DNA of 39,164 nt from Novosphingobium sp. (GCF_030696665.1 NZ_JAUYRV010000020.1:1-39164), one strand, 5' to 3'; positions 24,513 through 34,496 are shown, numbered from the stretch's first letter. Numbers and translations: made by a program. Notes: generated by a model not told the origin, from the letters alone.

Positions 24513-25196
24513 TCAGGCGCGCCAGTCTATTGCTCCGCGGCCATGCCGTTCCAGAAAGGCGTTGGCTTTGCTGAAATGCTTGCAGCCGAAGAACCCGCTG
24601 TAGGCAGATAGCGGGCTGGGATGCGGCGCATTCAGCACCAGATGCGGGCCATCGACAAGGCCGGGCACCCGCGCCGCTTTTTTCTGCGCGTGGCTGCCCC
24701 AGAGCATGAACACAGTCGGTTCGGTCCGTGCCGCCACAGCGGCCACCGCAGCGTCGGTGAAATGCTCCCACCCTCGCTTCTGATGCGATCCGGCTTTGGC
24801 GGCTTCCACCGTCAGCGCATTGTTGAGCAGTAGGACGCCTTGCTGCGCCCATCGCGTAAGGTCGCCATGAGGCGCGCGCGGCAGGCCAAGGTCGGCTTCC
24901 AGTTCCTTGTAAATGTTGACAAGACTGGGTGGAATTTTTGCGCCGCTTTGGACTGAAAAGGCCAACCCGTGCGCCTGTCCGGTGCCATGATAAGGGTCTT
25001 GGCCCAGAATTACTACGCGCACCGTATCAAGCGGCGTGGCCTCCAGCGCGGCAAAACGTTGGCTGTGCGGGGGAAAGATCACTTTGCCAGCCGCCTCTTC
25101 GTCTCGCAGAAAGTCATCCAGCGCGCGCAAGGGCGGCGATTGCAGCACGGGTTCCAAGGCGGGGCGCCAGCTATCAGGCGGTGATGTGATGGTCAT
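24513..25196 (-). CDS. ung: Uracil-DNA glycosylase
   Basis: 227-residue family-1 UDG that removes uracil from DNA. The water-activating loop GQDPYHG (Asp67) is at residues 65-71, the uracil-binding [13 protein letters not shown] and [10 protein letters not shown] follow, and the leucine-intercalation loop HPSPLSAY with its catalytic His is near residue 192. Length is normal. Monocistronic on the minus strand, ending at the shared bidirectional terminator. About 99 nt separate its start from the divergent ugd. Confidence 0.96.
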   Translation of the reverse strand: MTITSPPDSWRPALEPVLQSPPLRALDDFLRDEEAAGKVIFPPHSQRFAALEATPLDTVRVVILGQDPYHGTGQAHGLAFSVQSGAKIPPSLVNIYKELEADLGLPRAPHGDLTRWAQQGVLLLNNALTVEAAKAGSHQKRGWEHFTDAAVAAVAARTEPTVFMLWGSHAQKKAARVPGLVDGPHLVLNAPHPSPLSAYSGFFGCKHFSKANAFLERHGRGAIDWRA

Positions 25197-25295
25197 GTTA
25201 TCGCAAGGTTAGGCGTTTAGGACGCCGCATCGCAAGCGGGGGTTCCGGGATTGCGCCATGCTTGCTAACAGCGACGGGCTGTGCGGAGTGTTTGA

Positions 25296-26600
25296 ATGAA
25301 GATCGCAATGGTTGGCTCGGGGTATGTCGGGCTGGTTTCGGGGGCATGCTTTGCCGATTTCGGGCATGATGTAGTCTGCATCGACAAGGATGAGAGCAAG
25401 ATTGCGCGTCTGCTCGACGGCGTCATGCCGATTTATGAGCCGGGGCTGGCTGAACTGGTCGCGGCCAACGTAAAGGCAGGTCGGCTTTCGTTCACCACTG
25501 ATCTTGCCAGCGCGATTGATGGCGCCCAAGCCGTGTTTATCGCGGTGGGCACGCCGTCGCGCCGCGGGGATGGCCATGCCGATCTCAGCTATGTTCGCGC
25601 CGTAGCGCAGGAACTGGCTGCCAACATCAAGACGCCGACCGTGGTCGTCACCAAGTCTACCGTGCCGGTGGGGACGGGTGACGAAGTGGAGCGGATCATC
25701 CGCGAGAGCGGAACGGACGTGCAGTTCGCGGTCGTCTCCAACCCGGAATTCCTGCGCGAAGGCGCGGCCATCGGCGATTTCAAACGGCCCGACCGCATTG
25801 TCATCGGGGCCGAGGACGAATGGGCGCGCGGCGTGATGAAAGAAGTCTACCGCCCGCTGTTCCTCAACCGTGCGCCGATCCTGTTCACCTCGCGCCGCAG
25901 CAGCGAACTGATCAAGTATGCCGCCAACGCCTTCCTCGCCACCAAGATCATGTTCATCAACGAGATGGCCGATTTGTGTGAGAAAGTGGGCGGCGATGTG
26001 CAGGACGTGGCGCGCGGCATCGGGCTTGATGGCCGCATCGGCAGCAAATTTCTCCATGCAGGCCCCGGTTATGGCGGATCGTGCTTCCCCAAGGATACGC
26101 TGGCGCTGCTCAAGACGGCCGAGGATTACGGCAGCCCGGTGCGGCTGGTGGAAGCCGTGGTCAAGGCAAACGATACCCGCAAGCGCGCGATGGGCCGCAA
26201 GGTGATCGAAGCGCTGGGCGGCGATGCGCGCGGCAAACGCGTGGCACTGCTGGGCCTGACGTTCAAGCCCAACACCGATGACATGCGCGATGCACCCTCA
26301 ATCGCCATCGTGCAGACGCTGATTGATGGCGGGGCCGAAGTGGTGGCCTATGATCCCGAAGGTATGGACGCCGCGGCGGCGATGATGCCGGGTGTCCGCA
26401 TGGTGGGCAACACTTACGAAGCCGTCGACGGTGCCGATGCGGTGGCGCTGGTGACGGAATGGGACGCCTTCCGCGCGCTGGATTTCAACAAGCTCAAGAG
26501 CCTGATGAATGCGCCAGTGATGGTTGATCTGCGCAATGTCTATGACCCGGCTGAAGTGCGCGCAGCGGGCTTTGCCTATAGCAGCGTGGGCCGGGTGTGA
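25296..26600 (+). CDS. ugd: UDP-glucose 6-dehydrogenase
   Basis: 434-residue NAD-dependent enzyme that oxidises UDP-glucose to UDP-glucuronate, a precursor for exopolysaccharide or lipid decoration. N-terminal IAMVGSGYVGLVSGACFADF is the NAD-binding loop. VAVGTPSRRGDGHADLSY, TKSTVPVGTG and NPEFLREGAAIGDF bind cofactor and substrate. The catalytic Cys263 is in GYGGSCFPKDT and the C-terminal domain contains LGLTFKPNTDDMRDAPS. The neighbouring sugar-transferase gene, separated by rnd, also points to polysaccharide synthesis, although that gene looks broken. Confidence 0.95.
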   Translation: MKIAMVGSGYVGLVSGACFADFGHDVVCIDKDESKIARLLDGVMPIYEPGLAELVAANVKAGRLSFTTDLASAIDGAQAVFIAVGTPSRRGDGHADLSYVRAVAQELAANIKTPTVVVTKSTVPVGTGDEVERIIRESGTDVQFAVVSNPEFLREGAAIGDFKRPDRIVIGAEDEWARGVMKEVYRPLFLNRAPILFTSRRSSELIKYAANAFLATKIMFINEMADLCEKVGGDVQDVARGIGLDGRIGSKFLHAGPGYGGSCFPKDTLALLKTAEDYGSPVRLVEAVVKANDTRKRAMGRKVIEALGGDARGKRVALLGLTFKPNTDDMRDAPSIAIVQTLIDGGAEVVAYDPEGMDAAAAMMPGVRMVGNTYEAVDGADAVALVTEWDAFRALDFNKLKSLMNAPVMVDLRNVYDPAEVRAAGFAYSSVGRV

Positions 26601-26656
26601 ACGGCATAGGGGTGGTTGCGCTTGCAGCCGCCCGCATGACCGCCTAAGCGACAGGG

Positions 26657-27637
26657 ATGGCCGTACATTTTCATGAAGATGACCTGCCCGAAGGCGTTCT
26701 TGCGCCCGGGCCGGTTGCTGTAGACACCGAAACGATGGGGCTGATCACCCCGCGTGATCGCCTTTGTGTGGTGCAGATTTCCGATGGCGGAGCGGATGAA
26801 CACCTCGTCCGCTTCTCGCCAGGAAGCAAATATGCCGCGCCGAACCTGAAAGCAGTGCTGGCCGATCCTGCGCGCGTGAAGCTCTATCACTTTGCGCGAT
26901 TCGATCTGGCTGCGATCGAGCATTACCTTGGCGTGGTTGCCGCGCCGGTGTTCTGCACCAAGATCGCATCGAAGCTGGTGCGCACCTACACTGACCGCCA
27001 CGGGCTGAAGGATCTGGTGCGCGAATTGCTGGGCAAGGAGATTTCCAAGCAGCAGCAGTCCAGCGACTGGGGCGGACCGGTGCTTTCCGATGCGCAGCAG
27101 GAATATGCCGCGTCCGACGTGCGGCACCTTCACGCCATGCACACCATTCTGGTTGAACGGCTGGAGCGCGAAGGCCGCACCGCAATGGCGCAGGCCTGCT
27201 TCGATTTCCTGCCGATGCGTGCGCGGCTCGACCTGGCGGGTTGGGCAGAGCACGATATTTTCAGCCACGTCGACATTTCTCCACGTAAGACATTGAAAAG
27301 CTGTGGAAGTTCGTCAATGCTCGTGCCACGGATGAAACGGCCGATGCGGGTGATGCGGTCATCATCCTTGCTGGCAGACCGGTTGCCGCTGGCGTCCAGC
27401 TTTTCCACGCGCATCGAACGGAATTTGAAGATTGGAAAGAAGCGGTTGCCGCGCCCGGTGCGCTTTTGCACGAAGAATACCGGCCCACCATCTTCCAGCT
27501 TTATCAGCAACGCCACCACCAGCAGCAGGGGTGCTAGTGCCAGCACCGCGCCACCGGCCAGCGACACGTCCAGCGCGCGCTTGATAGCGCGCGCGCGCAG
27601 GCCAAGCGGACCGCTTGCTACGATCAGGGCGCTGTAA
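26657..27637 (+). CDS. Ribonuclease D-like 3'-5' exonuclease with replaced C-terminal tail
   Basis: The DEDDy exonuclease domain is intact: Asp23 and Glu25 in [10 protein letters not shown], Asp82 in [11 protein letters not shown], Tyr149 and Asp153 in [11 protein letters not shown]. Single-domain sphingomonad ribonuclease D proteins of about 205 residues end near [14 protein letters not shown], which here is at residue 204 (nt 27268). The frame then runs on for some 122 residues to 27637, but those codons lie exactly antisense to a sugar-transferase gene and form a Ser/Arg-rich nonsense tail. So the native stop is missing and the gene is fused to foreign sequence at about 27270. The exonuclease, which matures structured RNA ends, may still be active. 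The start ATG at 26657 fits family length. Confidence 0.85.
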   Translation: MAVHFHEDDLPEGVLAPGPVAVDTETMGLITPRDRLCVVQISDGGADEHLVRFSPGSKYAAPNLKAVLADPARVKLYHFARFDLAAIEHYLGVVAAPVFCTKIASKLVRTYTDRHGLKDLVRELLGKEISKQQQSSDWGGPVLSDAQQEYAASDVRHLHAMHTILVERLEREGRTAMAQACFDFLPMRARLDLAGWAEHDIFSHVDISPRKTLKSCGSSSMLVPRMKRPMRVMRSSSLLADRLPLASSFSTRIERNLKIGKKRLPRPVRFCTKNTGPPSSSFISNATTSSRGASASTAPPASDTSSARLIARARRPSGPLATIRAL

Positions 27638-28401
27638 TCGCGCTCGCGCCGGGCACCGATCACGCCCAGCGTTCGTACGTCGGGATCGACGATCTCGCCC
27701 GAAACATTGGCGCTTTTGAACACGAGCGCCCATGCTGCCCGGCGGTCTGTGGCGCAACTGACCAGCACCCTGTCCATGTTGAGCATATAAAGCCCGAGGC
27801 GGTCCATCATGTGTGGATCACCCAGGTCAGGCGCGAGATGATGCTCACGTGCGTCGATGTGAAAGGCATGCGGCACGCGCAATGCCACGCCGCCATCATC
27901 GATCAGCAGGGTGTTGGTTGCTGCTTCGCCACAGCGGGCGTGAACCAGCGGGCAGACCAGCGAGCGCAGCCATACCAGCAAGATCAGGCTGAGCGCGAGG
28001 CCGAGAATGGCCGAAACGCGCGAGAATTCATCCGTGCTCTTGGTCGCAAACCCAACAAACAGCAGCACCGCTTCTGCGCCGAGCAGCGAAACCACTGCGC
28101 GCCCGCGCGCAAAGTTGATTCGGCGCAGTGATGATAGCGAATAGACCTGCACGCTGAGCGCAATGGTCCAGTACAGCGGGATCATCACTTGCGTGTGGAG
28201 GAGCGAGTCGGCCTCGAAAAAGTCACCAAGGTACAGCCACGAGGCGGTGCCTAGCCCACCAAAGATCGCCAGCGCATCAAACAGCAGGAAAACGGCGTAT
28301 AGCTGCAGTCGTCGCTGCTCCAGCGACGGCGCAAGAGGCAGGGTTACTCTCCTGCGTTCCTGCGACAGGCGCATATCGCTTGCCGGGATGTGCTTCGTCA
28401 T
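27130..28401 (-). CDS. Polyprenyl-phosphate sugar transferase, 3'-truncated (probably non-functional)
   Basis: Bacterial sugar transferase (WcaJ/PssY-like), which starts exopolysaccharide repeats by moving a sugar phosphate to undecaprenyl phosphate. The N-terminal half has four or five membrane helices; the catalytic domain starts near residue 265 with [17 protein letters not shown], then [25 protein letters not shown] and [23 protein letters not shown]. The family then continues with VGPRP and about 80 conserved residues. Here the match stops at residue 377 (nt 27270) and the frame continues antisense to rnd for 46 nonsense residues to 27130. The conserved C-terminal catalytic part is absent, so activity is unlikely. 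A 6-bp hairpin (CCTGTC/GACAGG, 28432-28450) lies in its leader. Treat 27270-28401 as the real remnant. Confidence 0.82.
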   Translation of the reverse strand: MTKHIPASDMRLSQERRRVTLPLAPSLEQRRLQLYAVFLLFDALAIFGGLGTASWLYLGDFFEADSLLHTQVMIPLYWTIALSVQVYSLSSLRRINFARGRAVVSLLGAEAVLLFVGFATKSTDEFSRVSAILGLALSLILLVWLRSLVCPLVHARCGEAATNTLLIDDGGVALRVPHAFHIDAREHHLAPDLGDPHMMDRLGLYMLNMDRVLVSCATDRRAAWALVFKSANVSGEIVDPDVRTLGVIGARRERDYSALIVASGPLGLRARAIKRALDVSLAGGAVLALAPLLLVVALLIKLEDGGPVFFVQKRTGRGNRFFPIFKFRSMRVEKLDASGNRSASKDDDRITRIGRFIRGTSIDELPQLFNVLRGEMSTWLKISCSAQPARSSRARIGRKSKQACAIAVRPSRSSRSTRMVCMA

Positions 28402-28594
28402 CGCTTCTGCTGCCCCTCATGCTTCAGATCGCCTGTCAGGAATCGACAGGTGAGCCGAAGCTCGAACTTGTGCTTGGTGCGACCGACCTATTATTATTGC
28501 ACTGCGCAAAAATACCTAGTGCTGCTGCGATAGCAAGCAGGTTCCCGTCCCGAAGTGCAATTCGCCACACCGAACACCGGAATTTCGCCACAGT

Positions 28595-29620
28595 TTACCG
28601 CGCAGCAGCGCGTGCAATCTCTGCCAGGCCTTGCGCAACAACCAGTTCGCCGTTGCGGTTATCCTCAATCAGTGTGCGGTGCAACATCATGAGTCGTTCG
28701 CATAGCCGGGTGAGGCGAGGGCCGCGCCACCGCTTCAACTGCTGCTTGAGATCGGGTTTGTCCCGAAAAAACACACTTTTATCCTGCTCGATAAAGCTGC
28801 TGACATCGCCACGTTCGCCCATCCGCGCGGCCAGTTGCACCAATTGTGCAGTGCGGCGCTCCAGTGCCAGAACCAGCCCGACAGGGTTAATTCCCTGTTC
28901 GCGCATACGGGAGAGTTCAGACGGAATTTTGCGCAGATCCCCGCCCAGCACGGCGTTGACCAGTGGCATCATGCCGTCATCCTCGCTCACCGCGCAGATC
29001 GCGTCGAGTGCTGCAGCATCTGCCTGTCGGGGAGCTTGCGGACTGGCATCCAGAAACAGCGCCAGCTTCTCGATCTCGCTACGCGCCATGCGTGTGTCGA
29101 GTGCGGTGGACCGGGCAATCCGTTCGGCCAGATCATCGCTGAGCCGCACGCCCACTGCATCGCCCATGCTCCGCACCGTCCCCGCCACGGATCGCAGATC
29201 GGGCAGGTAGAACATGCCGACCATCGCATCGTCGCGATTGTCCAGCAGCTTGGCGATGCGCGATTTGTCGGTGGCTGATGTGGCTACGATGATCACCGGC
29301 CAGCCGCCGACCGGGCTTTCGAGCAGCGCTTCGACTGCATCGTGCGCATCATCGCCCGTGGCGCGCACGTGGATGATTCGCTTGTCGCCGAATAACGAGA
29401 CCGAGCGCGCCTCGTCGGCAAGCCTCACCGGATCACGCTTCAGTTCGCTGCCGCTCAGGTCAACTTTCTCGGCCTCGCCAAACGTCGCCGCCAGCAGCGC
29501 CGCGATCTTTGCCGCTGCATCGCTCGCTCCCGATTCGTCGGGGCCGCAGAAATAGAACACGCGGCAATCCTTTACCGCGCGGGCGGCGCTGCTCGCAAAG
29601 TTCTTTTGGGTAACCTTCAC
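28595..29620 (-). CDS. holA: DNA polymerase III delta subunit
   Basis: 341-residue clamp-loader subunit that opens the beta clamp. N-terminal KDCRVFYFCGPDESGAS and KVDLSGSELKRDPVRLADEA are typical delta features, RSVSLFGDKRIIHVR matches the clamp-contact element, and the helical collar occupies the C-terminal third (NPVGLVLALERRTAQLVQLA, FFRDKPDLKQQLKRW). It is the last gene of leuS-lptE-holA, a conserved order in proteobacteria; 7 nt separate it from lptE. Confidence 0.93.
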   Translation of the reverse strand: MKVTQKNFASSAARAVKDCRVFYFCGPDESGASDAAAKIAALLAATFGEAEKVDLSGSELKRDPVRLADEARSVSLFGDKRIIHVRATGDDAHDAVEALLESPVGGWPVIIVATSATDKSRIAKLLDNRDDAMVGMFYLPDLRSVAGTVRSMGDAVGVRLSDDLAERIARSTALDTRMARSEIEKLALFLDASPQAPRQADAAALDAICAVSEDDGMMPLVNAVLGGDLRKIPSELSRMREQGINPVGLVLALERRTAQLVQLAARMGERGDVSSFIEQDKSVFFRDKPDLKQQLKRWRGPRLTRLCERLMMLHRTLIEDNRNGELVVAQGLAEIARAAAR

Positions 29621-29627
29621 CGCGCTG

Positions 29628-30125
29628 TCACGGTGTGTCGCGCATGCGGACCGAAACGCGGGTGACGATCTGGTCGGCCACCTCCTGCGACAGGTTTTCT
29701 AGCGCGGTCTGCTCTGCCGCGATCACGGCATATTCGCTGTTCACCACATCGAACCCGGCATCGGACCCGGCGGTGGCATCCAGCAGCACTTCGCCATCCT
29801 GCTGATCGATAAGCTGATACCGCGCCCGCAAAGTGCGACGTTCGCGGGTGATCGTGTCGTTCGACAACTGGCCCAGCCCTTCGACCTTGTCGTCCAGCCG
29901 GATGTCGAGCCGGTAGCGCGTCCCCTCGCTCTTCGCGCCCGCGCCCAGCCGGTCGGCCAGCGCATTGCGCACCAGCCAGCCAGATTGCCCCTCAATCGGC
30001 GAAATCGCGATATCCGAAAGCGCGCGCGCGACGTTGCCTGTGCCGCCGCCAGCGTACATCGGCTGCAGCCCGCACCCGGCCAACAGGAGCGGCGCGCCCA
30101 GCAGAAGCAGGAGCTTAGGCGACAA
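29628..30125 (-). CDS. lptE: LPS-assembly lipoprotein LptE
   Basis: 165-residue outer-membrane lipoprotein that plugs the LptD barrel in lipopolysaccharide export. Signal sequence with lipobox LLAGC (Cys18), then GLQPMYAGG, a sequence typical of alphaproteobacterial LptE, and a mixed alpha/beta domain with [15 protein letters not shown] and [10 protein letters not shown]. The start is TTG at 30125, 11 nt inside the end of leuS, so it is probably translated by coupling; no strong Shine-Dalgarno sequence is visible. It lies between leuS and holA as in many Gram-negative bacteria. Confidence 0.92.
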   Translation of the reverse strand: MSPKLLLLLGAPLLLAGCGLQPMYAGGGTGNVARALSDIAISPIEGQSGWLVRNALADRLGAGAKSEGTRYRLDIRLDDKVEGLGQLSNDTITRERRTLRARYQLIDQQDGEVLLDATAGSDAGFDVVNSEYAVIAAEQTALENLSQEVADQIVTRVSVRMRDTP

Positions 30126-32661
30126 GATTCACCAGACGGTCAGGCACAACGATCACCTTCTTTACTTCCGCCCCTTCGAGCGCACGCTGCACTTTCTCGG
30201 ACGCAAGGGCAAGGCGCTCAAGCTCTTCCTTCGAAGTCCCCTTGGCCACGGTCAGCGTATCGCGCAGCTTGCCTTTGACCTGAACAGCAACGGTCACCTC
30301 GTCATCCACCAGCAGCGCCGGATCGACTTCGGGCCACGCCGCATCGGCGATCAGCCCGCAGCCGATGCGCGCGTAGGCTTCCTCGGCCAGATGCGGCATC
30401 ATCGGCCCGACCAGCAGCAGCACTTTGGCAATAGCGGCAGTGCGGCTTGCCGAAGGCGCGGCTTTCTCGATCGCGCCGGTCAGTTCATAGATGCGCGCGA
30501 CGGCCTTGTTGAAGCCCAGCGCCTCGATGTCCGAAGCCACGGCTTCGACAGTCTGGTGCGCCTTGCGATCCAGGGCTTTGTCGTCGCCGGTCGCAGTGGC
30601 ATCATACTGCCCAAACAAGCGCCACAACCGCTGGACGAAGCGCGCGCAGCCCTCGATCCCGGCTTCCGACCACGGCAAGTCGCGCTCGGGCGGGGAGTCC
30701 GAAAGCATGAACCAGCGGATCGCATCGGCGCCGTACTTGGCGACGATCTCGTCCGGGTCGACCACGTTCTTCTTGGACTTCGACATCTTTATGACGCGGC
30801 CAACTTCCACCGGCGCACCATCGGCCTTCAGCGTCGCGCCATCGCTTGAACGCTCCACTTCGAAAGGCGAGAAAAACACCGGCTGCCCATTCTCCGGGTT
30901 CTTCCGCTCATACGTCTCGTGCGTCACCATGCCCTGCGTAAACAGGCTACCGAATGGCTCGGTCACCTCGATCTTGCCGATCCGCGCCAGCGCCCGCGTC
31001 CAGAACCGCGCATAGAGCAGGTGCAGAATCGCATGTTCGATCCCGCCGATGTACTGCTCCACCGGTAACCAGCGCTTGATCTCTTCGGGATCGAACGGGC
31101 GGTCTTCCGGCTGGCTGGCAAAGCGCAGGAAATACCACGACGAATCGACGAACGTATCCAGCGTATCGGTCTCGCGCCGCGCCGGATTCCCACACTGAGG
31201 ACAGCCGACATGCTTCCACGTGGGATGGCGGTCCAGCGGATTGCCGGGCACGTCAAACGTCACGTCTTCGGGCAGCGTCACCGGCAACTGCTTCTTGGGC
31301 ACCGGCACCACGCCGCAGACCTCGCAGTGGATAAACGGGATCGGCGTGCCCCAGTAACGCTGGCGCGAAACGCCCCAGTCGCGCAGACGCCACACGGTCT
31401 TGCCTTCGCCCCAGCCTTCGCCTTGTGCGCGGCCAATCACCGCCGCCTTGGCATCGCCCACGGACATGCCATCAAGGAAGCCGGAGTTCACCAGCACGCC
31501 GTCGCCCGCCTCGGCCTCACCCGCAAATGGCTTGTCCGCATCGGCAGGGTCAGCGGCAACCACGCGCAGGATCGGCAAACCGTACTTGGTGGCAAAGTCG
31601 AAGTCGCGCTGGTCATGCCCCGGCACGGCCATGATCGCGCCGGTGCCGTATTCCATCAGCACGAAGTTGGCGATGTAGACCGGCAGGTCTGCGCCCGTGA
31701 ATGGATGCTTGGCGGTAATCCCGGTGTCGAAGCCCAGCTTTTCCGCCGTTTCCAGCTCAGCCGCAGTGGTTCCGCCCTGCTTGCACAGCGCGATGAAGTC
31801 CTGCGCATCGGTCGAAACCGCCGCCACGCCCTGCGCAATCGGATGGTCCGCCGCCACCGCCACAAAGCTTGCGCCAAAGATCGTGTCGGGCCGCGTGGTA
31901 TAAACCTCCACACGCTCGCCGTTCGAAAGATCAAACCCGAACTGCAACCCCTGGCTCTTGCCGATCCAGTTCTCCTGCATCGTGCGGACCTTTTCGGGCC
32001 ACTTGTCCAGCGTGGAGAGGCCTTCGAGCAGTTCGTCGGCAAAGTCGGTGATCTTCAGGAACCACTGGTTCAGCTTGCGCTTCTCCACCAGTGCGCCAGA
32101 CCGCCAGCCGCGCCCGTCGATCACCTGCTCGTTGGCGAGCACGGTGTGATCCACCGGATCCCAGTTGACCGTCGATTCCTTGCGATAGACCAGCCCGGCT
32201 GCGTACAGATCGACAAATAGCGCCTGTTCGTGGCCGTAATACTCCGGCTCACAGGTCGCGATCTCGCGGCTCCAGTCGAGCGCGAAGCCCAGCCGCTTCA
32301 ACTGTGCCTTCATGTTGGCGATGTTGTCGCGAGTCCATCCGCCGGGGTGGACGCCCTTTTCCATCGCCGCGTTTTCGGCCGGCATGCCGAAGGCGTCCCA
32401 GCCCATCGGATGCAGCACTTCAAACCCGCGCATGCGCTTGTAACGGGCCAGCACGTCGCCCATCGTATAGTTGCGCACGTGGCCGATGTGGATGCGCCCC
32501 GAAGGATAGGGGAACATCTCCAACACATAGCTGCGGGGCTTCGCGCTCGAATCATCGGCGCGGAAGGACTGCTGCTCGTCCCACACCTGCTGCCAGCGGG
32601 TGTCGGCGCTATTGGGGTCGAAACGCTCTGGAGCGGTACTGGCGGGAATGTTCGCGGTCAT
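30115..32661 (-). CDS. leuS: Leucyl-tRNA synthetase
   Basis: 848-residue class I synthetase with editing domain. HIGH at residues 58-61 ([12 protein letters not shown]), CP1 editing domain with [12 protein letters not shown] and [19 protein letters not shown], zinc-like Cys cluster HCEVCG...VGCPQCG, SWYFLRF, and KMSKS at about 625-629 ([13 protein letters not shown]). The anticodon and C-terminal domains are complete, ending [10 protein letters not shown] chose ATG 32661 because AGAGGAG is 6 nt upstream; the ATG 12 codons earlier adds a non-conserved leader. It heads leuS-lptE-holA and is preceded on the same strand by a DUF3576 lipoprotein gene 55 nt upstream. Confidence 0.96.
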   Translation of the reverse strand: MTANIPASTAPERFDPNSADTRWQQVWDEQQSFRADDSSAKPRSYVLEMFPYPSGRIHIGHVRNYTMGDVLARYKRMRGFEVLHPMGWDAFGMPAENAAMEKGVHPGGWTRDNIANMKAQLKRLGFALDWSREIATCEPEYYGHEQALFVDLYAAGLVYRKESTVNWDPVDHTVLANEQVIDGRGWRSGALVEKRKLNQWFLKITDFADELLEGLSTLDKWPEKVRTMQENWIGKSQGLQFGFDLSNGERVEVYTTRPDTIFGASFVAVAADHPIAQGVAAVSTDAQDFIALCKQGGTTAAELETAEKLGFDTGITAKHPFTGADLPVYIANFVLMEYGTGAIMAVPGHDQRDFDFATKYGLPILRVVAADPADADKPFAGEAEAGDGVLVNSGFLDGMSVGDAKAAVIGRAQGEGWGEGKTVWRLRDWGVSRQRYWGTPIPFIHCEVCGVVPVPKKQLPVTLPEDVTFDVPGNPLDRHPTWKHVGCPQCGNPARRETDTLDTFVDSSWYFLRFASQPEDRPFDPEEIKRWLPVEQYIGGIEHAILHLLYARFWTRALARIGKIEVTEPFGSLFTQGMVTHETYERKNPENGQPVFFSPFEVERSSDGATLKADGAPVEVGRVIKMSKSKKNVVDPDEIVAKYGADAIRWFMLSDSPPERDLPWSEAGIEGCARFVQRLWRLFGQYDATATGDDKALDRKAHQTVEAVASDIEALGFNKAVARIYELTGAIEKAAPSASRTAAIAKVLLLVGPMMPHLAEEAYARIGCGLIADAAWPEVDPALLVDDEVTVAVQVKGKLRDTLTVAKGTSKEELERLALASEKVQRALEGAEVKKVIVVPDRLVNLVA

Positions 32662-32715
32662 GCGCGCTCCTCTAGGCAGCGCAGCCATGACACGCAAGAT
32701 TCGCCTGAAGCGGAA

Positions 32716-33180
32716 TTACCCCGCAATCGCCGCGCGGCGCAGATCGCGCGCCTTGGTCAGGATGATGTCTTCCAGCTTCTGCACGGTGGCGGCCTGCACC
32801 GGAGCATCTACCCACTGTCCGGATTGCGAAACCTGGCGGCTGGCAGCCACGCGCAGCGCATCGGCGCGCAGATCCTGGTCAACGATGGAAACGGTTACCT
32901 TCACGCGTTCGCCCGGGTTCTTGGGGTTGGCGTACCAGTCGGTCACGATCACGCCACCGTTGCTGTCGGTCTGGAGCAGGGGCATGAACGACAACGCATC
33001 AAGGCTGGCGCGCCACAGATAGGAATTGACGCCAATGGTGGTGACCTGACTTGCGGCGAGGTCGGCCTTGGGGCGCTCCTTCTTGCCGCAACCGCTGACG
33101 AGAACGGCCATGCTGGCGATGATCGCGCCGCTAACAAGCATCTTGCGGGTGTTGCGCCCAGTTTTGACAGTAGTGGTCAC
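32716..33180 (-). CDS. DUF3576 lipoprotein
   Basis: 154 residues. N-terminal signal with lipobox VLVSGC (Cys about residue 31), then a DUF3576 domain: IGVNSYLWRASLDALSFMPL, SNGGVIVTDWYANP, ERVKVTVSIVDQDLRADALRV, QLEDIILTKARDLRR analogues are all present. Function is unknown; its regular position just before leuS-lptE in sphingomonads, which I recall, suggests an envelope role. The start is a GTG at 33180; an ATG 13 codons later (33141) directly before the hydrophobic core is an alternative. No strong ribosome-binding site separates the two. Confidence 0.85.
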   Translation of the reverse strand: MTTTVKTGRNTRKMLVSGAIIASMAVLVSGCGKKERPKADLAASQVTTIGVNSYLWRASLDALSFMPLLQTDSNGGVIVTDWYANPKNPGERVKVTVSIVDQDLRADALRVAASRQVSQSGQWVDAPVQAATVQKLEDIILTKARDLRRAAIAG

Positions 33181-33612
33181 TACGAAACAGTCCTTGCTTG
33201 CAGCGATGTTGCCGCAGGTTTGCGCATCCGTGAACGGCGCGTGCTGAAAAGGCCTCTATCACCGCCGCGCGCCATGCGGCAAGCGCGATGAAGGGGGCTG
33301 GGAACAGCGCCGGAAGCAATCGCTGCAAAAGGCTGTTCGTCGCGTGAACCTGCGCTGAATCTCCATATGCGCAGGAGCCGGGTGCCGCCGATATGTGGAC
33401 ATTACGCCACACCCGCCAAGGAAGAGTCTGTCAGCGGTGACAATACGTGGCTTCGCACTGGAAACTTTTAGCTTTCATCCGTATTGAGTGGGACTGGATA
33501 AAGCGCTTGCATCAGAATCGCCTAACCGCGACTGTGCAGGCAGGATAAATGAACGGGGCGGCGTTGCGGCTTTCTGCAGACGAAGTCTAAAGTGGGGTGA
33601 AGGCGTTACACA
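33181..33612. other. 432-nt intergenic region without a convincing gene
   Basis: Divergent spacer between the DUF3576 gene and the unknown envelope gene. No open frame with protein-like composition was seen; a 93-codon minus-strand frame crossing the DUF3576 start has no family features. Base composition becomes more AT-rich after about 33420, as expected for the promoter of the plus-strand gene. A GGAAAC...CGTATT pair at 33460-33485 resembles an ECF promoter but the spacing is too short. GAAGG at about 33598 serves as the ribosome-binding site of the next gene. Confidence 0.6.
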
Positions 33613-34416
33613 ATGTTCGGACGGGGCAAAAATTCAGCGGATAAGGGCGTGATGCGCCACCGCCTGAGCATGCCTGCCGTGCGGACGCCGCTGATCCTTG
33701 GCGGAGCCGTTGGCCTCGCATTGTTCGTTGCCCCCACCGTTACATCTGCTTTCTCCAGCGGTTTCGATACCGCACCGGTAAGCCTCGCTGCGCGCGGCGG
33801 CATAGGTTCGTTCACTCCCGCTTCGGTCGATGAACGTCTCGCTTCACAGATTACCGTCCGCGCTTTGAAAAGCGGGAAGCTGTTCCGCTTCACGCCCGCC
33901 GGATCAGATGGCCGCCCCAACCGCTCAGTCACCGTTGCCGTGCGCGTCGATTCGCTCAGCGCGCAGGGCTTCTCGGTTCGCAAGACGCTGGCTGATGCGT
34001 CGTCTGCGGCTGGCGCTTCGCAAGTGCGGATCGCGCCGATGGCGTTCAACCTCGGTCTTGCCCGTGGTTATGCCAGCTTTGCCACACCCGCAGCATCGGC
34101 CTCGCCGCTCAAGGACATGCAGCGGATCGACATGCCCGATCTCGCCCAGTTCAAGGTTGCTACGCCCGCTTCAAAGCCCAGCCGCTTCGCTCCCCGGATC
34201 GAAGCCGAAGGCCGCGATCAGGCTGGCCGCGCACCGCGCACGCTTGAAGGGCAGGGCGATTATCAGGTCGATCTCGGCGGCAGCTACCGCCTGACCCGCA
34301 ATCTCAATGTCACTGCCGGCGTGCGCTACTCGCCCGAGCGTGATCGCCTGCTGCCGTTGACCGATGGCAAGCAGGATAATCAGGCCGTCTACGTCGGAAC
34401 CCAATTCCGCTTCTGA
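33613..34416 (+). CDS. Unrecognised envelope protein with barrel-like C terminus
   Basis: 267 residues. A positively charged start is followed by one hydrophobic segment (PLILGGAVGLALFVAPTVTSAF, residues 26-47), either an uncleaved anchor or an unusual long signal peptide. The middle is Ala/Ser-rich. The last 50 residues form alternating strands (YQVDLGGSYRLTRNLNVTAG, VYVGTQFRF) and end in Phe, the outer-membrane sorting signal of barrel proteins. Too few strands are visible for a full barrel, so it may oligomerise or be a partner. I do not recognise the family. It lies just upstream of phaB, separated by a terminator and a PhaR-like site. Confidence 0.75.
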   Translation: MFGRGKNSADKGVMRHRLSMPAVRTPLILGGAVGLALFVAPTVTSAFSSGFDTAPVSLAARGGIGSFTPASVDERLASQITVRALKSGKLFRFTPAGSDGRPNRSVTVAVRVDSLSAQGFSVRKTLADASSAAGASQVRIAPMAFNLGLARGYASFATPAASASPLKDMQRIDMPDLAQFKVATPASKPSRFAPRIEAEGRDQAGRAPRTLEGQGDYQVDLGGSYRLTRNLNVTAGVRYSPERDRLLPLTDGKQDNQAVYVGTQFRF

Positions 34417-34427
34417 CGCTGATTTAT

Positions 34428-34473
34428 GAAAATGCGCTCCAATTAAACGATCAATTGATCGCGCGTTTTCTTT
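34428..34473 (+). terminator. Hairpin terminator after the unknown envelope gene
   Basis: GAAAATGCGC (34428-34437) pairs with GCGCGTTTTC (34461-34470) with one wobble, followed by TTT. Inside the loop lies the perfect 14-bp palindrome CGATCAATTGATCG (34448-34461), which could form a competing cruciform or be a binding site. It starts 12 nt after the stop codon. Confidence 0.5.
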
Positions 34474-34496
34474 ATCGATTTCTTTGTGACCTTACG

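Noticed and set aside
33131..33412. 93-codon minus-strand frame before the DUF3576 gene
   Set aside because: Overlaps the DUF3576 start in another frame, no ribosome-binding site and no recognisable feature.
33460..33485. EcfG-like promoter (GGAAAC ... CGTATT)
   Set aside because: The gap of 14 nt is too short for the GGAAC-N16/17-CGTT pattern and both boxes carry an extra base.
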